DNA of 64,000 bases, from positions 1-64,000 of the forward strand of contig OMIN01000099.1 in NCBI GenBank assembly GCA_900299145.1, written 5' to 3'. The translations under genes and the position numbers were made by a program. The number at the start of each line of letters is the position of its first letter. Position 1 is the stretch's first letter. The notes under the pieces were generated by a model. It was not told the origin of the DNA. It did no database searches and was given only the letters and a program-made list of their open reading frames with translations. Positions 60,523 through 64,000 of this stretch are shown one piece after another. The stretch comes from Betaproteobacteria bacterium (GTDB taxonomy: Bacteria; Pseudomonadota; Gammaproteobacteria; Burkholderiales; SG8-41).

Positions 60523-61134
60523 ATGACCACGCCGACCGTCGAATATCAGGCTTCCGCGCACAAACTCGAAGAGATGCCGCCCGACACGGGCCGCGAGGTG
60601 GCGTTCGCCGGGCGCTCCAACGCCGGCAAGTCGAGTGCGATCAACGCGCTGGCAAGCCGCCATCGGCTAGCGTTCGTCAGTAAAACGCCGGGCCGCACGC
60701 AGACCATCAATTTTTTTGGCGTCGGCAAAAATCAGCGCTGGGTGGATTTGCCGGGCTACGGTTTCGCCAAGGTTTCGCAGAAAGAACGCGAATACTGGGG
60801 CGAGTTAATAAGCGCTTACCTGATGAACCGTAATTCATTGATTGGATTGATTTTATTGTCAGATTCCCGGCATGGCATCAAGCCGCTCGACGAGCAGTTG
60901 ATCAGCTGGTTTGCGCCCACTAACCGGCCCATTCACGTGCTGCTGACCAAGTGCGACAAGCTGTCGCAAAGCGCGTGCGCCAAGGCGTTGCGGGAGGCCC
61001 AGAGCCTGCTGACGCGGCGCTACGCGAACTGCTCGGTGCAGCTTTTTTCGGCGACGGTGGGCAAGGGTGTGACGCAAGCCAATTCGCTGCTGGCGGATTG
61101 GTTGGGCCAAAAAGATAAAGCCCCCGGAGATTGA
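60523..61134 (+). CDS. engB: Ribosome biogenesis GTP-binding protein EngB (YsxC/YihA)
   Basis: 203 residues. The GTPase motifs are G1 GRSNAGKSS near residue 30, G2 region KTPGRTQTINFF near 54, G3 DLPGYGFAKV near 75, G4 TKCD near 141 and G5 SATVGKG near 176. EngB helps assemble the 50S subunit. A motif-like AT-rich patch encodes RNSLIGLILL (103-112) with no change in expected length. The last codons and stop lie within the first arm of a tandem terminator array. Confidence 0.95.
   Translation: MTTPTVEYQASAHKLEEMPPDTGREVAFAGRSNAGKSSAINALASRHRLAFVSKTPGRTQTINFFGVGKNQRWVDLPGYGFAKVSQKEREYWGELISAYLMNRNSLIGLILLSDSRHGIKPLDEQLISWFAPTNRPIHVLLTKCDKLSQSACAKALREAQSLLTRRYANCSVQLFSATVGKGVTQANSLLADWLGQKDKAPGD
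60830..60858 (-). repeat. Dispersed AT-rich motif, copy 17 (inside engB, weak)
   Basis: On the minus strand it reads AATCCAATCAATGAATTAC, a partial match to the core. It is the only AT-rich stretch in the middle of engB. Confidence 0.4.
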
Positions 61135-61237
61135 ACGAAGCCGGGGGTTTTAAAAGAAAAAACCCCGGAGATTGAATGAAGCCGGAGGTCTCAAAAGAAA
61201 AAACCCCCGGCTAAGGGGAGGAAGCCGGGGGCGAAAA
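61120..61237 (+). terminator. Three tandem terminator-like hairpins with a 41-nt period
   Basis: The unit CCCCGGAGATTGAA-Y-GAAGCC recurs at 61122 and 61163, and a third CCCCCGGC...GCCGGGGG hairpin follows at 61204-61231. The first hairpin (CCCCCGG 61121-61127 with CCGGGGG 61141-61147) is followed by TTTT and so is a rho-independent terminator; its first arm lies in the last codons of engB. Between units run A-rich stretches (AAAAGAAAAAA). The array separates engB from hemB. Confidence 0.75.
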
Positions 61238-61328
61238 AGCCTTAATTGCGGGATCGCGAATCAAGGCGCCCGCCCAGGGAGGTGAAGCGGGAGACGTAAA
61301 ACGCCGTCTGTTCCTAAGACGCTTATAA

Positions 61329-62375
<1,047 letters not shown>

Positions 62376-62424
62376 TATTTAAGAAAACTAGACTACGTGA
62401 TGCCAGTACACAACTCCACATACG

Positions 62425-62760
62425 ATGTCACTTGCAAATCGAATTAAGGACGCTAGGACTCGAGTTGGATTGAGTCAAGCTGATCTCGCAAGGCTATGCG
62501 GGATGGCCCAGTCTTCAATTCATGATCTCGAAAGTGGAAAGACCAAATCGATGCGTGATTCTACGTTGCTTCAAATGGCGAAAGCGTTGGGGCAGCCTGC
62601 CGAATGGCTCGCTTTCGGCAACGATCCTGAAATCAAAATTCCTGTTTCGCCGCGACAGTCGAAGTTTGAACAAGATTTTTTGGATGATTTTCGTAAACTA
62701 TCCGGACAAGAAAAAAAGATTGTCATTCGTTTGGTGCGCAGTTTAACAATTGACAAATAA
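62425..62760 (+). CDS. XRE-family helix-turn-helix regulator
   Basis: 111 residues. The HTH is LANRIKDARTRVGLSQADLARLCGMAQSSIHDLESGKTKSMR at residues 3-44, followed by MAKALGQPAEWLAFG, a pattern typical of phage-repressor-like and Cro/CI-type regulators. The C-terminal part (residues 70-111) is charged and lacks an S24 peptidase domain. Base composition is lower in GC than in hemB and the next gene, so it may have been acquired. No partner toxin or phage gene is adjacent. Confidence 0.85.
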   Translation: MSLANRIKDARTRVGLSQADLARLCGMAQSSIHDLESGKTKSMRDSTLLQMAKALGQPAEWLAFGNDPEIKIPVSPRQSKFEQDFLDDFRKLSGQEKKIVIRLVRSLTIDK

Positions 62761-62792
62761 CGCTTCGGTCGGAACGAGTAGTGCGTTACAAC

Positions 62793-63383
62793 CTACATCT
62801 CCGCCAACAACTCCTCCACCGCCGCCAGTTTGGCCCGCTCCATAGCCTTTCCCGCCGGCGAGGTTTTCACCGGCAGCCGCGCATCGCGCGGTGACAGGAC
62901 GGCGATTTCGATTTCCACGCCGTCGTCGTCTACGGTGAACAGCGGCACGGTGATGCGGGCGTCGCCGCTGTAGAGCGTGGTTTGATCGGCTTCGTAATCC
63001 GCGCCCAAGTCGATGAGATGCAGTTCAACGCCCTTGATGTCGTCGGTGAACAATTGCAACTGAATGCCGGCGTATTTGCCGGCGATGCCGGAGAGCACGT
63101 TGCCGACCAGATGCGGGTTGAACTTTTCCAGCGCGGTCATGGCGCGCACGGCGATTTCGCGCAGTTCGGTGAGTTGTTCGCGGTGGGCGTCGGGCTGGTA
63201 TATCTCGCGATACTCTCTTAGTGCAATGTCGATTTCGTCGTTGCCGGGCAGATTTCGGGTGTCGGCTACGCCCGCCTGGCGGGCAGCCTTGCGCTTGGCG
63301 AGGCCGTGGTCTTCGACGCCGTCTTCGGCCATGATGCGCGCGGCCAGATGGGCGATGCGGTTGCGCTCGTCGTTGCGCGGCAT
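62793..63383 (-). CDS. Conserved hypothetical protein
   Basis: 196 residues, starting MPRNDERNRIAHLAARIMAEDGVEDHGLAKRKAARQAG. I recognise the pattern from betaproteobacterial proteins of unknown role encoded near mrcA and cyaY, sometimes described as nucleotidyltransferase-like. A central helix region (TELREIAVRAMTALEKFNPHLVGNVL) and a beta-rich segment (IQLQLFTDDIKGVELHLIDLGADYE) follow, then an acidic-aliphatic C-terminus. No catalytic motif can be named with confidence. It lies just downstream of mrcA on the same strand, with only a dispersed motif copy between. Confidence 0.75.
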   Translation of the reverse strand: MPRNDERNRIAHLAARIMAEDGVEDHGLAKRKAARQAGVADTRNLPGNDEIDIALREYREIYQPDAHREQLTELREIAVRAMTALEKFNPHLVGNVLSGIAGKYAGIQLQLFTDDIKGVELHLIDLGADYEADQTTLYSGDARITVPLFTVDDDGVEIEIAVLSPRDARLPVKTSPAGKAMERAKLAAVEELLAEM

Positions 63384-63385
63384 TT

Positions 63386-63413
63386 TAAAATACTCAATTA
63401 AAACAATTGGTTA
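63386..63413 (+). repeat. Dispersed AT-rich motif, copy 19
   Basis: The core reads AATTAAAACAATTGGTTAC. It lies between mrcA and the hypothetical gene (both minus strand) and encodes the last residues NQLF and the stop of PBP1A. Confidence 0.7.
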
Positions 63414-64000
63414 CGTGCGCTGTCTGGCGCAGGTGCGGGCGTGCCCGGCGGCGCACCGCCCGGCGCACCTTCAGCCGGGGTTTCGCCTTCACCGCGCGGG
63501 CCGTTTTCCTGATACACGGCGTCGGCGCCGGCGCCCACAAGGCCCTGCGGCACTTCGAGCGGCACTTCGGGCACGCCTTTCAGCACGGCACCCATGTATT
63601 GAATCCAGATCGGCAGCGCCACCGCACCGCCGGTTTCGTTGCGGCCCAGCGTTGTGGGCTGGTCGTAGCCCACCCACGCCACGGCCACGAGTTCCGAGTT
63701 GTAGCCGCCAAACCACGCATCGAGAAAATCATTGGTGGTGCCGGTTTTGCCGGCGAGATCGCCGCGGCCAAGTTTCATTGCCGACGCGGCAGTGCCGAAG
63801 CGCACCACGTCGCGCATCATGTTGGTCATGATGTAGGCGTTGCGTTCGTCGATGACTTTTTCGGCGTTTTCTTTGGCGCGCACGGGCTTTTCGGTGTAGA
63901 GGACCGTGCCTTTGCTGTCTTCGATGCGCTGAATGAAATACGGTTTGATGCGAAAGCCGCCATTGGCAAACACCGAGTAGCCGCCGACCATTTGCATCGG
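63398..64000 (-). CDS. mrcA: Penicillin-binding protein 1A, C-terminal part (continues past the window)
   Basis: About 200 codons open to the window edge. The transpeptidase KTG motif is in DLAGKTGTTNDFLDAWFGGYN, preceded by MVGGYSVFANGGFRIKPYFIQRIED and RNAYIMTNMMRDVVRFGTA, all typical of bifunctional class A PBPs that polymerise and cross-link peptidoglycan. After the domain comes an acidic/Pro-Gly-Ala-rich tail (GEGETPAEGAPGGAPPGTPAPAPD), then NQLF encoded by a dispersed motif copy. The catalytic Ser and SxN motifs lie beyond 64000. Confidence 0.9.
   Translation of the reverse strand, partial: PMQMVGGYSVFANGGFRIKPYFIQRIEDSKGTVLYTEKPVRAKENAEKVIDERNAYIMTNMMRDVVRFGTAASAMKLGRGDLAGKTGTTNDFLDAWFGGYNSELVAVAWVGYDQPTTLGRNETGGAVALPIWIQYMGAVLKGVPEVPLEVPQGLVGAGADAVYQENGPRGEGETPAEGAPGGAPPGTPAPAPDSARNQLF

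Noticed and set aside
61120..61237. A CRISPR array at the repeated GC-rich units.
   Set aside because: The units are hairpins with A-rich tails and contain no variable spacers; there are only three, and no cas genes.
62793..63383. Ribosome-associated YjgA/DarP protein.
   Set aside because: Length is similar, but the conserved Lys/Arg-rich DarP pattern is missing; left as conserved hypothetical.

Overview
This is a GC-rich chromosomal window, most likely from a betaproteobacterium of the Burkholderiales or a close relative. Three things point there. The essential clusters have the usual betaproteobacterial order: purE-purK ... purC ... tsaC, amgK/murU divergent from lptD-surA-pdxA-rsmA, and a rubredoxin-thiD-thiE-hemL / cytochrome c / engB / hemB block. 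There are ten Bug (TctC-type) periplasmic solute-binding proteins scattered among acyl-CoA and carboxylate catabolic genes. Many small regulators are of LysR type. No rRNA, tRNA, CRISPR array or prophage was seen.

Layout. 0-6.3 kb: the tail of a Ser/Thr kinase with EF-hands, an SMP-30 lactonase, two Bug proteins and an MmgE/PrpD gene broken by an in-frame TAG. 6.4-12.8 kb: purine cluster purE-purK-sbtA-sbtB-purC, a low-GC dCTP deaminase, and tsaC; bicarbonate transport genes sit inside the purine cluster. 12.8-20.8 kb (minus strand): an FHA-GGDEF protein and a molybdenum hydroxylase operon (CoxM-CoxS-CoxL-like) with two Bug proteins, an enoyl-CoA hydratase and CoxG. 20.86-21.23 kb: a compact mobile-looking unit, a GIY-YIG nuclease gene between 37-bp inverted repeats. 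21.3-25 kb: a UbiD decarboxylase with two Bug genes. 25-31 kb: a DedA-rhodanese pseudogene with two nonsense codons, WrbA-like flavodoxin, two LysR regulators with divergent redox genes, and a second SMP-30 protein. 31-41.3 kb: AzlCD, Bug proteins, a 2-hydroxyacid dehydrogenase, enoyl-CoA hydratase, CoA transferase, UroD-like protein and a gluconate-dehydrogenase-like pair. 41.3-48.6 kb: cell-wall recycling and outer-membrane biogenesis genes. 48.6-56 kb: an oxaloacetate-decarboxylase-like enzyme, Bug proteins, a luciferase-like oxidoreductase, a TcuA-like flavoprotein and an ArsR/TauE pair. 56-64 kb: gloA, rubredoxin, thiamine and haem genes, engB, hemB, an XRE regulator, and the C-terminal part of PBP1A.

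The most unusual feature is a dispersed AT-rich motif of about 27 nt (core AATWAAAACARATACTTAY) that I find about 19 times, in both orientations, roughly every few kb. It often forms the whole spacer between a stop codon and the next ribosome binding site, supplies stop or start codons, and also lies inside conserved genes (engB, rsmA, murU, coxM-like, tcuA-like) as short AT-rich patches that keep frame and apparently length. I do not recognise it as a described element. A second repeat family, dRS3/REP-like palindromes with core ATTCCCGCGAAAGCGGGAAT, bounds the GIY-YIG unit and occurs as an 86-bp REPIN-like doublet at 36.2 kb, suggesting a nuclease-linked repeat system.
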